A DNA stretch of 64,000 nucleotides from Zetaproteobacteria bacterium CG06_land_8_20_14_3_00_59_53. Lineage in GTDB: Bacteria; Pseudomonadota; Zetaproteobacteria; Mariprofundales; Mariprofundaceae. The DNA lies in contig PEWE01000004.1 of NCBI GenBank assembly GCA_002779605.1, forward strand, positions 1-64,000, read 5' to 3'. Under the pieces are notes generated by a model that saw nothing but the letters and a program-made list of their open reading frames with translations, was not told the origin of the DNA and did not search any database. The translations under genes were made by a program, and so were the position numbers. Positions 1 to 6,878 of the stretch are shown here, in pieces. How positions within the stretch are numbered: the first letter of the stretch is position 1; every line of letters starts with the position of its first letter.

Positions 1-279
1 TGCTGTCCTCCCGGCGTTGTGCGGGTTCGGCGCAGGAACCGCCCACTTAATCTGGCAGCCGAAGCGGAACACCCAGCCGGTGCGGCGCTCACCCCGCTCG
101 CCGCGCTCGTAGGCGTGCACGATGTCGTCGAAGCGGTCACACATGGCGTTGTGTTTGACGATGATGCACGGTTGCTCGGTGTCGCCCTCGACGCGCAGCA
201 CCTCGATGCCGTTGGCACGGAGCCACTTCGCGCAGTAGTCGGCCACTTGGGCGATCTGCAGGCGTTCGACGGCGTTCAT
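1..279 (-). CDS. Hypothetical prophage early protein, 3' part outside window
   Basis: An open frame runs from an ATG at 279 to the left edge without a stop (93 codons visible), so it is missing from the ORF track. The ATG overlaps the TGA of the preceding gene as ATGA, the same coupling used throughout this early operon. The visible product is soluble, with several Cys and His residues and an acidic/basic mix; I do not recognise a family. Position in the early region of a Mu-like phage suggests an accessory replication or host-takeover role, but that is only context. Confidence 0.6.
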   Translation of the reverse strand, partial: MNAVERLQIAQVADYCAKWLRANGIEVLRVEGDTEQPCIIVKHNAMCDRFDDIVHAYERGERGERRTGWVFRFGCQIKWAVPAPNPHNAGRTA

Positions 280-590
280 GGCTGTATCCCCGCAACCAGT
301 TTTGGGTATTGCCGCACGTTGCAGCGCACGATTCCGCCGTCTCCGCTGTCGATGCCGATGGCGCGGCCGTTGAGGCATTGGGCGAACGCTTCGTTGGTGG
401 CTTGCAGGTCGGCGTAGTGCTGCGCGAATCCGCTCGCCTGGTCGGCGATGCCAGCCAGCACCAAGGCAACCACGGCGGCGACCAATGCCCAGTACAACGG
501 CGCACTGCGCTGTTCGAGGTCGGCCATGATGGCGTTCTCCTGCTCTGCTTGCTGTTCTGCGCGGATGCGCGGTGCGTGGTCGATCATCAT
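276..590 (-). CDS. Small single-pass membrane protein of the prophage early operon
   Basis: This 104-residue product has a charged N-terminal segment, one strongly hydrophobic helix at about residues 33-52, and a C-terminal region with two cysteines that would be exported if the N terminus stays inside. A strong ribosome site (AAGGAGGTAA) sits directly before two consecutive ATG codons, so the start could be one codon later. It overlaps its upstream and downstream neighbours by 4 bp each. It could be a superinfection-exclusion or membrane-anchored early protein; the family is not recognised and the function is unknown. Confidence 0.6.
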   Translation of the reverse strand: MMIDHAPRIRAEQQAEQENAIMADLEQRSAPLYWALVAAVVALVLAGIADQASGFAQHYADLQATNEAFAQCLNGRAIGIDSGDGGIVRCNVRQYPKLVAGIQP

Positions 591-928
591 TTACCTCCTT
601 CCTTTCGGTTACAGGTGCGGCACATGCGGCGGTGTGCCAGGCGAGCCGGGTCGTGTGCCGGGGTTTCTGTGGAATGCACGGCACGGCAGTCTTCTGCGGT
701 GATTTCGATGTTCAGATAAGGGCATGGCCAGCGGTCGAACACCTCCAGAACTCGCGCGGCGATCTTGTCGGGCTTGCCGATGTAGATGCCGTTCATAATC
801 TGGCTGACTGCGGGACGGGAGTAGCCGAGTTTTGTGGCCACGGCCGTCTTGCTGCTGGCCCCAACAGCCTGCTCCAGCAGCTTGAACCAGCGCTCTTCCT
901 TGTATGGCATGGGGCGGTCTTGGTTCAT
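587..928 (-). CDS. Prophage helix-turn-helix protein
   Basis: The 113-residue product begins with a region that looks like an XRE/LacI-type helix-turn-helix: residues about 25-50 include the pattern TAVATKLGYSRPAVSQIMNG, where a helix, tight turn and recognition helix are apparent. The C-terminal third has a CRTC pair and basic residues. The start overlaps the upstream stop as ATGA at 925-928. Similar small DNA-binding proteins occur in the semi-essential early region of Mu-like phages. Target and role are unknown. Confidence 0.6.
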   Translation of the reverse strand: MNQDRPMPYKEERWFKLLEQAVGASSKTAVATKLGYSRPAVSQIMNGIYIGKPDKIAARVLEVFDRWPCPYLNIEITAEDCRAVHSTETPAHDPARLAHRRMCRTCNRKEGGK

Positions 929-1542
929 ACGGCCTCCGTCGCTTCGAGCGCATCGTCTTCATCCTGCTGCCAAACGATCTCGTGGATGTTTGGGTCGTAG
1001 ACGGCCTTGAGGCGCGTGATCATTGGCGGACGCGGGCCTTTGACGCGGCTCTTGAGCAGCCGGTACTTGGCCGCGATGCCGCCATAACCCTTGCTCTTGC
1101 GTTCCTGCTCGACCGTTAAATATCCGGCTCGCAGCAATGCCTGGCAGTAGGATTTAACGGTCTGCTCTGTTGCGCCTGACATCTCGGCCAGCAGGCGGTA
1201 GGTGAAAACATTCAGGGCCTGCATGGCACCCCAGATGGCTTCGTTGACGCGCCCGGCCAGAACTTCTTCCCCGCGCTTGTTGATGCGTGGTGCTTCCGCG
1301 CCGCGATCTACAACCAGTTTCCACAGGGTGCATACATGTCGCGGCGTGCTTTCGCGCACGATCACGATGATGCTGGCCTTGGTCAGCGCACGCAGGTAAT
1401 CGCGTGCGGTGTCGTCGTCGATGTCGCCCGGTGTCACGTCCTTCTGGCCGAAGTCGCCACCGTGGCTGCGGATCAGGTCCCAGATGCGCTGGCGCTTGGT
1501 CTTGCCGCCAGACAGTTCGAGGTGGATGGGTTTAAGCGCCAT
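925..1542 (-). CDS. Prophage protein with winged-helix-like regions
   Basis: A 205-residue protein with two segments that read like winged helices: residues about 15-75 (helix, then a charged linker and a strand-rich IIVIVRES/HVCTLWKL part) and about 95-150 (a helix-turn-helix-like MSGATEQTVKSYCQALLRAGYL stretch, then a strand ending in KYRLL). This arrangement resembles phage early proteins that sit after MuB in Mu-like phages, but I cannot name the family. It overlaps the upstream gene by 11 bp and the downstream gene by 4 bp, consistent with coupled translation. DNA binding is inferred only. Confidence 0.6.
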   Translation of the reverse strand: MALKPIHLELSGGKTKRQRIWDLIRSHGGDFGQKDVTPGDIDDDTARDYLRALTKASIIVIVRESTPRHVCTLWKLVVDRGAEAPRINKRGEEVLAGRVNEAIWGAMQALNVFTYRLLAEMSGATEQTVKSYCQALLRAGYLTVEQERKSKGYGGIAAKYRLLKSRVKGPRPPMITRLKAVYDPNIHEIVWQQDEDDALEATEAV

Positions 1543-1783
1543 AATATGGCTCCACTTCTCCCGCTGCGACGAGTAGGTCTCTGGCTAGTTTTTTAGCTTC
1601 GTCCGGCGACATAAAAGCGCAAGCCGCGCCCCACTTTCCGCCGAACACACCGCCGCTGACGGTCATGCTGATATAGCCGTCTTCCGCGCGCGGAGAGGCA
1701 TTGAAATCAACCTCCACACCCCCTTCTCCACCACGAAGACAGGCGGGGAATGTGTGCGCTTCATCGTGAATTCGAACAATCAT
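1532..1783 (-). CDS. Small hypothetical prophage protein
   Basis: An 83-residue acidic product with no signal or membrane segment. It starts with ATG overlapping the upstream stop (ATGA, 1780-1783) and runs 11 bp into the next gene, which supports expression as part of the early operon. It has a beta-rich middle and an amphipathic helix near the end (SPDEAKKLARDLL). The family is not recognised and no function can be assigned. Confidence 0.5.
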   Translation of the reverse strand: MIVRIHDEAHTFPACLRGGEGGVEVDFNASPRAEDGYISMTVSGGVFGGKWGAACAFMSPDEAKKLARDLLVAAGEVEPYYGA

Positions 1784-2019
1784 CTCGCCCCTCCTTTATT
1801 CCAACGGAATCGCACCGCGAATCCCCCGTCTCCCAGCATTTTTGGTGTGTTCCATCCCGGCGGGTCCTGAAACCAGATGAAGTGCCTGAACAGCACACCA
1901 TCTATCACGTCGTATTTGTCCGTTGCGGTGGCGATGGTCTCCGGCTGATCCTCGAACACCTGCACACGCTCCCCCGGCTTGGCGCTGGCCGCCACATCCC
2001 AGATATAGGCTTGTTCCAT
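1780..2019 (-). CDS. Small hypothetical prophage protein after MuB
   Basis: The ORF track begins at 2067, but an ATG at 2019 overlaps the MuB stop as TGATG and has an AGGAG-type ribosome site a few bases upstream, so a 79-residue product is preferred. It is rich in aromatic residues (tryptophan, tyrosine and phenylalanine), has no membrane helix and resembles no family I can name. Its neighbours on both sides are coupled by 1-4 bp overlaps, so it is probably translated with them. Confidence 0.5.
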   Translation of the reverse strand: MEQAYIWDVAASAKPGERVQVFEDQPETIATATDKYDVIDGVLFRHFIWFQDPPGWNTPKMLGDGGFAVRFRWNKGGAR

Positions 2020-2768
2020 CACGATCTCCTCGGCGGTTCGCCGGTGTGGATCGCGCGACTCCCCCATAACTCAAGGGTAACGGTCTCCCAGGCGTTGCTC
2101 ATGGCTTCTTCCTGGATGGTTTCGAGGTTGGTGCTGATGCGGCGCACGCTGCCGCGCGCCTTATCCACCAGCCTGTCGAGCAGGCAGTCGGCGACGGTGA
2201 TGTGCGGGCAGTAGAGTTTGGCCAGCTCGCGTGCGTCATCGACGGATGCGGGCTGCGCGGGATACCAGTCAAGGATTCGGCCGTGGAAGCGCTCCCACTT
2301 CTTGAGCTTCTGCGGCAGAGCTTCTTCGCCGATGATGAGGGTGGCGGCCTTGCTGCCTTCGTACAGACTGCGCACCGCCTCAACCAGGTTCTTATCCACC
2401 ACGTAGTCGAACTCGTCCAGGATCAGCGGGCGGCCGCTCTGTTCGAGCTGCGCCACCACCATCTTGGCCATCTCGTCCACGGTGTCGCCAGGCTTGAACT
2501 GCAGGCCGAGCGCGCGGCAGATGTCTTTGAGCATGGCCTTCTTGGTCCAGAAATCGGATGCCTGCACGTAGTAGGCGCGATTGCGGGCGGTTACCCATGC
2601 AGCGGCCATGCTCTTACCGTAGCCGGATGGGCCGTTCATCACCACCATGCCGGGCTGGTGCATGCCGCGACCAAGGGCGCGGCTGATGGCGCGTTCCACC
2701 ACCGCGATGTTAGCCAGCGGGGCGATCCCCGTCGGTGCTGCTTGTGCGCTGCTGTTGCTTTGTTTCAT
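2019..2768 (-). CDS. MuB-like AAA ATPase, transposition target activator
   Basis: MuB is the ATP-dependent DNA-binding protein that captures target DNA, delivers it to the MuA transpososome and gives target immunity. The 249-residue product has a Walker A motif (GPSGYGKS, residues 46-53) and a Walker B motif (LILDEFD, 115-121), followed by a C-terminal helical region with RRISTNLE. It is shorter than Mu B (about 312 residues) and seems to lack the separate N-terminal helix-turn-helix domain, as in many Mu-like relatives. AGGAG lies 5 nt before the ATG. It follows the transposase gene by 49 bp, the canonical A-B order. Confidence 0.88.
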   Translation of the reverse strand: MKQSNSSAQAAPTGIAPLANIAVVERAISRALGRGMHQPGMVVMNGPSGYGKSMAAAWVTARNRAYYVQASDFWTKKAMLKDICRALGLQFKPGDTVDEMAKMVVAQLEQSGRPLILDEFDYVVDKNLVEAVRSLYEGSKAATLIIGEEALPQKLKKWERFHGRILDWYPAQPASVDDARELAKLYCPHITVADCLLDRLVDKARGSVRRISTNLETIQEEAMSNAWETVTLELWGSRAIHTGEPPRRS

Positions 2769-2817
2769 AATGGCTCCTGTAGTTACCTTAAGTAAGTGCT
2801 ACTGCTTCATAGGCCCG

Positions 2818-5046
2818 TCAGAGTTGCTGCTCTGATGGGCTTTCTTCTTGGCGCTGCTGGCGCAGTGCCTTGAATCTGGTGAGGTGCTCGAACTGGCGCT
2901 GGAAGGTGACCAGGCGCGGATCACTGATCATCCCGCCAGCGGCCAGCAGATCCCGCTGCCGGTACCACAGCTCCACCTTCTGCTCAAAGGTCATCATTTC
3001 GATCGGATGCACCTCCGCGATAGGCTCGACCTGCGCGCCTTGCGTGTTCAATAACCGCCGTGCCTCGGCCATGAGCTTGGCGTGCTCCGGCGACAGTTGC
3101 GGCGCTTCCTGCGCCTGAATGACGCGCTCTGCCTCGGCCAGTGCAGAGGTTCGGTATTCTTCCGCCCGCTTGGCCAGTACAGTGACCTTGCCCGCCTTCT
3201 CGGCGCGCGACATGAGGATCTCCTTGACCAGGTCGCCGGTGGACATCGGCAGGGCATGCTTGGCGGCGCGGTATTCCTTACGCTTGGCGGCGATGAATTC
3301 CTTCTGCTTGGCGCGACCGTGGGCGGCGACTTCGGCGCGATCCATGCCGGTGCGCTCCGGGCATTCGGCGATGCACAGGAACTTGCCGTTGACGTACACA
3401 ATGAGCTTGCCCAGGTCTTCGCTATGCCGGATGTCGGCCAGCTCGCCGATGTATTGCGGCAACTCGGCGTGAATATAGGTGGCGTTGTCGTAGCGAATGC
3501 CCTTCTTGGTGATGGTGGGCATCTTTCCTGCCGGCTTGGCCAGCAGGATGTCGAGCGCGCGTTCGTTGGTAATCTGGCGGATGCTGCCGGTGTAGCTGGC
3601 CACCTTTTCCAGCGGCGACATACCCAAGGAGCGGTGCTCGCGCACCATATAAACCCCATCAATCCATTGGTCAGTCAGCCGCTGCAGCTCGGCAGCAGTC
3701 ATATCCACTTTAACGACGGAGTTCTTCTTGAACAGGTTCTCGGCAAAGGTACGCTTTGCCTCGATTTGCTTGCGCTCGGCGACGTTGTGGCCGATGAAGT
3801 TGTCCAGCAACTCCAGTATCGAGTGTAGGTATGTCTTGATGAATCGCTCTACATGGCCTTTTTGCCAAGGCGAGAAGGGAGTGCAGAAACGCTGCTCTAC
3901 GCCGATCTCATCGAAGAACATGCGCATTTCACGGCTCTTGTAGTCGCTACCGTTATCTGTGTCGGCTTGCCCGTCCAGCATCCCCCAGTCCATGATGGCG
4001 GAGCGCAGCAACAACTTGTTGGTTTCGGTGCGCGGCGTCTTTGAGAACAGTATCTTCGGACGACGCCCCCAAATGTCCAGCACCACGCTGGCGGTGTGAC
4101 GGCCATCTATCAGCTCCCAGTCGGCGGGCGTTCCATCCATCTCCCAGCGCTGGTTTAGGTACAGCACGTCTTCGTCCAGCCGGCCAAGGGCAGACAGGTA
4201 GTTGTTCTTCCATGCGTCCGGGTTGGTGATGGCCATCAATGCTTGCTTGTCGCGACTTTCAAATGCGCCGCGCCAGCGGTTCAGTGCCCAATAAGAGACA
4301 GTCGGCCACGCGATGACCCCGGTTTCTTTGTCTACCGAGAATGCATTGATCACATCGAGCAGGTGCGTGGTTTTGATGTGCGGCTTCTCGGCGATGATGG
4401 CGATCAGCGCCTTTTCCAGCTCCGGATGCTGCTCGATGATGCTGTGGTTGCCGCCGGTACCGCCACGGGTGGCGCGGTGATCCACCAGGGCGACTAGACC
4501 GCGCTTCTCATTGTTCAGCACCCAGCGCTGGATCGAGCTCATGCTGATGGTGGTGTACTTTGCGCGTACCTCGTCGGATACCTTGATGCGCTTGGCGTTG
4601 TAGTCATCCGAGAACGCCTTGAACGACTCCTTGCGGCGCATGATCTGGCCGTTGCTGTTGTGGGCCTTGAAATAGTCGCGGTAGGCCAGCACGATGTCGA
4701 AGCTCGCCCCGAGCTTTTGTTGGCCGGTGACCGACAATGAAGCCATCAGGTATTCCACTTGCACCTGCGCCCTGGCGTGTTGCTTGGTGCGCGCCTCAAT
4801 CTTCACCGCTGCCATCGCAGCGCGGGCAGCGGCAGCAGCAAGGCCGTCTTCCTTGATGGCGCGGCGCGCGGCGATCAGCTTGGCAATCCTGGGTGGTGGG
4901 GTGTACTCAATTCCGCCACCACGTCCGGTGCGCTTACGGCCTTCCCACCCGCCCGTTTTAACAGTATTTGCCCACCCCATTTTAGTGGTTGGCAACCCCG
5001 GCAACTGCATCGCCGCCAGCTCAGCGCAGGAATAGTGGGTTTTCAT
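2818..5046 (-). CDS. MuA-like DDE transposase
   Basis: This is the transposase that binds the phage ends and catalyses strand transfer. I start it at ATG 5046, 28 codons inside the track ORF, because that ATG overlaps the upstream stop (ATGA) and begins the Mu-type N-terminal DNA-binding domain (SCAELAAMQLPGLPTTKMGW). The 742-residue product has that winged-helix domain at about 1-65, a central DNA-binding region, and an RNase H-fold catalytic core with candidate acidic residues in WEMDGT (about 303), TDNGSD (about 365) and KGHVERF (about 399). A charged C-terminal tail would contact MuB and ClpX. The N-terminal domain is shared with the repressor at 6066-6695, as in Mu, so both may compete for the same operator boxes. 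Confidence 0.93.
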   Translation of the reverse strand: MKTHYSCAELAAMQLPGLPTTKMGWANTVKTGGWEGRKRTGRGGGIEYTPPPRIAKLIAARRAIKEDGLAAAAARAAMAAVKIEARTKQHARAQVQVEYLMASLSVTGQQKLGASFDIVLAYRDYFKAHNSNGQIMRRKESFKAFSDDYNAKRIKVSDEVRAKYTTISMSSIQRWVLNNEKRGLVALVDHRATRGGTGGNHSIIEQHPELEKALIAIIAEKPHIKTTHLLDVINAFSVDKETGVIAWPTVSYWALNRWRGAFESRDKQALMAITNPDAWKNNYLSALGRLDEDVLYLNQRWEMDGTPADWELIDGRHTASVVLDIWGRRPKILFSKTPRTETNKLLLRSAIMDWGMLDGQADTDNGSDYKSREMRMFFDEIGVEQRFCTPFSPWQKGHVERFIKTYLHSILELLDNFIGHNVAERKQIEAKRTFAENLFKKNSVVKVDMTAAELQRLTDQWIDGVYMVREHRSLGMSPLEKVASYTGSIRQITNERALDILLAKPAGKMPTITKKGIRYDNATYIHAELPQYIGELADIRHSEDLGKLIVYVNGKFLCIAECPERTGMDRAEVAAHGRAKQKEFIAAKRKEYRAAKHALPMSTGDLVKEILMSRAEKAGKVTVLAKRAEEYRTSALAEAERVIQAQEAPQLSPEHAKLMAEARRLLNTQGAQVEPIAEVHPIEMMTFEQKVELWYRQRDLLAAGGMISDPRLVTFQRQFEHLTRFKALRQQRQEESPSEQQL

Positions 5047-5504
5047 TTCCGGCCCTTCAACTTGAAAACAGCTTCCAGCGCCTTCTTGCGCTCGGCTAGT
5101 TCCTTCTCTTGCTGGTGCAGCTGCGCCCACTCCAGCAGCGCGGCATCCTCACTGCTGACTACGCGCCGCCCGCCGATCTTGTCGGCGAACAGTCCGATCA
5201 ACACGTCTTCTTCCACTGCCTCATCGAACGCCATCGCCCGCATGAAGCTGATGTCTCGGGCAGGCTGGCCGTGCGCTTCCGCTTGAGAGGTGTGCGAAGG
5301 AGCGGTGTATCCATTCAGGGTGCCGACGCTGATCTTCTCGCCCAGATAAGCGCTCATTCGGGTGGCGATCTCTTCCCGGCCGATACCTTGCGAGAGCGCG
5401 CGCTTCATGGCCTCCGCCATCGCGGCGGCGACCTCCGCGCGACAACCAAGTGAGCCGTGGCGGGTGGCGTTATGGGAAAAGAGGTTGAGCGTGCGGGTGT
5501 CCAC
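5043..5504 (-). CDS. Prophage early protein between Ner and transposase
   Basis: A 153-residue soluble protein lying between the Ner-like gene and the transposase gene, ending in a 4-bp overlap with the latter. The N-terminal half contains a helix-rich segment (IATRMSAYLGEKISVGTLNGYT) that looks like a helix-turn-helix; the C-terminal part is a lysine/glutamate coiled coil (about 118-150). Genes of this size occur at this place in other Mu-like prophages, but I cannot give the family name. A regulatory or transposase-accessory role is inferred from position only. Confidence 0.6.
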   Translation of the reverse strand: MDTRTLNLFSHNATRHGSLGCRAEVAAAMAEAMKRALSQGIGREEIATRMSAYLGEKISVGTLNGYTAPSHTSQAEAHGQPARDISFMRAMAFDEAVEEDVLIGLFADKIGGRRVVSSEDAALLEWAQLHQQEKELAERKKALEAVFKLKGRK

Positions 5505-5506
5505 TG

Positions 5507-5875
5507 TCAGTTGCTCCCGTTAAAATTAACGTTGTCCGGCTCGGTAGAGCCGTTAAACTTCGCTTTCGGTTTGCGCCCGACCTTGGTCGGCCCGGTCGTC
5601 TTGCGCTGATAGCGCCCAATGCCGCGCTCGCCGCGCCCGCTCTTTGGGCTGCCGTCTATGTGGTAGCGGGAAGGCCATATCTTTTGTGGAGTGGTGCCGA
5701 GGAATTCAGCGATGATTCGCTCGTATTTCGGGGCGGGATAGTTAAGCGCGTTGCGCAGCGTCCCGCCGGATGTGTAGCTATGCGCGAAGGCAAGCTGTTG
5801 AAGTGTGGTTCCGGTCTTCCGTACGGCGGCAATGATGTCGGCGCGATGCCAATCTTTCGAGGTTGGTTTTTTCAT
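5507..5875 (-). CDS. Ner-like early regulator (Nlp/SfsB family)
   Basis: Ner is the small DNA-binding protein that down-regulates early and repressor transcription after Mu infection. The segment SKDWHRADIIAAVRKTG, followed by a helix-turn-helix and IWPSRYHIDG, closely follows the Ner pattern (RDWHRAD ... VIWPSRY). Start 5875 is chosen over the track start 5935 because it matches the Ner N terminus and because the predicted early promoter would begin transcription near 5905, downstream of the 5935 codon. The 122-residue product carries about 45 extra basic residues after the Ner core (GRGERGIGRYQRKTTG), absent from Mu Ner. It is the first gene of the leftward early operon. Confidence 0.85.
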   Translation of the reverse strand: MKKPTSKDWHRADIIAAVRKTGTTLQQLAFAHSYTSGGTLRNALNYPAPKYERIIAEFLGTTPQKIWPSRYHIDGSPKSGRGERGIGRYQRKTTGPTKVGRKPKAKFNGSTEPDNVNFNGSN

Positions 5876-5911
5876 GCTGTTTAACGTGCTAGCTATTTTT
5901 GACATGGCGGC

Positions 5912-5940
5912 ACTGTAAACACACGGTAAAGTCATGTCAA
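5912..5940 (-). promoter_or_regulatory. Predicted early promoter (Pe) of the prophage
   Basis: On the minus strand there is a perfect -35 box TTGACA (5940-5935), a 17-base spacer and a TACAGT -10 box (5917-5912), giving a start near 5905. An ACTTTACCG box, one of the operator repeats, lies inside the spacer, so binding of repressor or Ner there would block RNA polymerase directly. Prediction from sequence only. Confidence 0.65.
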
Positions 5941-6055
5941 CACTTTACGCTTAAAAAATTGTCTAAATTTCAGCTAAACACGACACGCAATTGATTTAAA
6001 TAGATATTTAATTATTTACGGTTGAAGTTTAAAACTGTAAAGCAACTTTACGGTT
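5923..6055. promoter_or_regulatory. Prophage operator region with repeated TTTACGG-type boxes
   Basis: The intergenic space between Ner and the repressor holds at least five copies of a short box related to ACTTTACGG in both orientations: acggtaaagt (5923), actttacgc (5942), tttacggtt (6015), ctgtaaag (6035) and ctttacgg (6046). The last two form an almost perfect inverted pair separated by CAA. Spacing and orientation recall the O1-O3 operators of Mu, bound by repressor and by the MuA N-terminal domain. Host-factor sites were not identified, although the region 5951-6015 is very AT-rich. Confidence 0.6.
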
Positions 6056-6065
6056 AGGGGGTTTT

Positions 6066-6695
6066 ATGGCTTATTCAATACATGAGCTTAATTTGATGCA
6101 GCTTCCGGGTATGCCAACAACCAGACAGGGGTGGCACAACCTCGTAATTAGGGATAAATGGGAGGCTTCAACGGAGAAGGGCCGGGGAAAGGGTGGTATG
6201 CGCCGCGTATATACGCCTCCACCTGATGTGATGGTGCTGATAGAAGCCCGGCAGAGCGGCGCTATGCCATCCGCACCTGCTGCGGCACCGCGCACACCAG
6301 CGCAGCAGCAAGAAGCGGTGGGGATTGAAGAGATTGATCTGCCTCCGGCCATGCCTGCCAAGATCAGCGGTGGCGCGAAGTGTCTAGGATGCGGTGCGTT
6401 TGCGGGCTTGATTCAGATAGAAGGGAGGATTCGCCTGGAGTTTGATTCGCCTGGGGCGATCACCCTGATGGAGATCATGGTCGCGCTGCAGCCGGTATTT
6501 AAAGGGGATGCAAGTGCCTTGTATGACTTAAGCTTGCGGGCCTACGCGGTGCTGTCAATGCTTACTGCAGGTAATGAAGACTCGATAATCAACCTAATAT
6601 CAAAGCCGGGTCTTGTCTCAACGTTGGCTGCCTTCTGTGAAGAGTTAAACGCCTCCCCCCTTCATAACCATGCGCCTTCCGAAGCAAAATCGTAA
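6066..6695 (+). CDS. Mu c-type prophage repressor
   Basis: The gene is divergent from the early operon and its 209-residue product begins with IHELNLMQLPGMPTTRQGWH, the same Mu-type DNA-binding domain seen at the start of the transposase (residues about 1-60). In Mu the lysogeny repressor and MuA share this domain and bind the same operators. The middle is low-complexity (Ala/Pro/Gln), and the C-terminal part (about 100-200) is a helical region that probably oligomerises; it contains an unusual CLGC pair near residue 105. TAGGGGG before the ATG serves as ribosome site. It maintains lysogeny by silencing the promoter at 5912-5940. Confidence 0.82.
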   Translation: MAYSIHELNLMQLPGMPTTRQGWHNLVIRDKWEASTEKGRGKGGMRRVYTPPPDVMVLIEARQSGAMPSAPAAAPRTPAQQQEAVGIEEIDLPPAMPAKISGGAKCLGCGAFAGLIQIEGRIRLEFDSPGAITLMEIMVALQPVFKGDASALYDLSLRAYAVLSMLTAGNEDSIINLISKPGLVSTLAAFCEELNASPLHNHAPSEAKS

Positions 6696-6878
6696 AGAAA
6701 GCAATGTCGTGTTCTTTTTGTGCAGTTCGTTCCAGATGCTGCGCAATTCCGTCGTTTTTTTGTTCAGATTTGACTATTTCCGTACCAATCAAATTTTTGG
6801 CACCATCCCGCTATATCCCACGTCCCTGCTGGTCTTCCCGCTTTTTTTGGTCTTTCCCCATTAGTGCCAGATTAAACA
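6696..6878. other. Prophage terminal region, candidate transposase-binding end
   Basis: No credible gene lies between the repressor stop and the phage/host junction. The segment is AT-rich with direct repeats TGGTCTTCCCGC and TGGTCTTTCCCC about 19 bp apart near the terminus, and a further CCATCCCGC copy inward. Such repeats are expected for the L1-L3 sites bound by a MuA-type transposase, but the consensus cannot be fixed from one end. The terminal bases read 5'-TGTTTAATCTGG on the phage strand. Confidence 0.45.

Larger units (their letters stand above)
1..6878 (-). mobile_element. Mu-like transposable prophage, early (left) end; continues off the left edge
   Basis: The block holds the diagnostic early module of Mu-like phages in order: a c-type repressor on one strand, then Ner, a small protein, the DDE transposase and the MuB-type ATPase on the other strand, followed by small overlapping genes. 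All reading frames are intact, so the prophage may be functional, but the late genes lie outside the window. The outer end is placed at 6878 because the sequence there reads TTAAACA on the plus strand (5'-TGTTTAA on the phage strand, with the TG terminus typical of the family) and SulP coding sequence begins immediately after. The exact terminus is inferred, since the other phage end is not visible. Confidence 0.85.

Noticed and set aside
5876-5935. Ner start at 5935 as in the track.
   Set aside because: It would lie upstream of the transcription start predicted from the early promoter and adds residues not found in Ner proteins.
6704-6878. The track ORF 6704-7726 reads as one long gene into the SulP fragment.
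   Set aside because: The first 58 codons are prophage-end sequence with no SulP similarity and biased toward Ser/Phe/Arg; the frame continuity is chance. Only the part from 6879 is treated as sulP.
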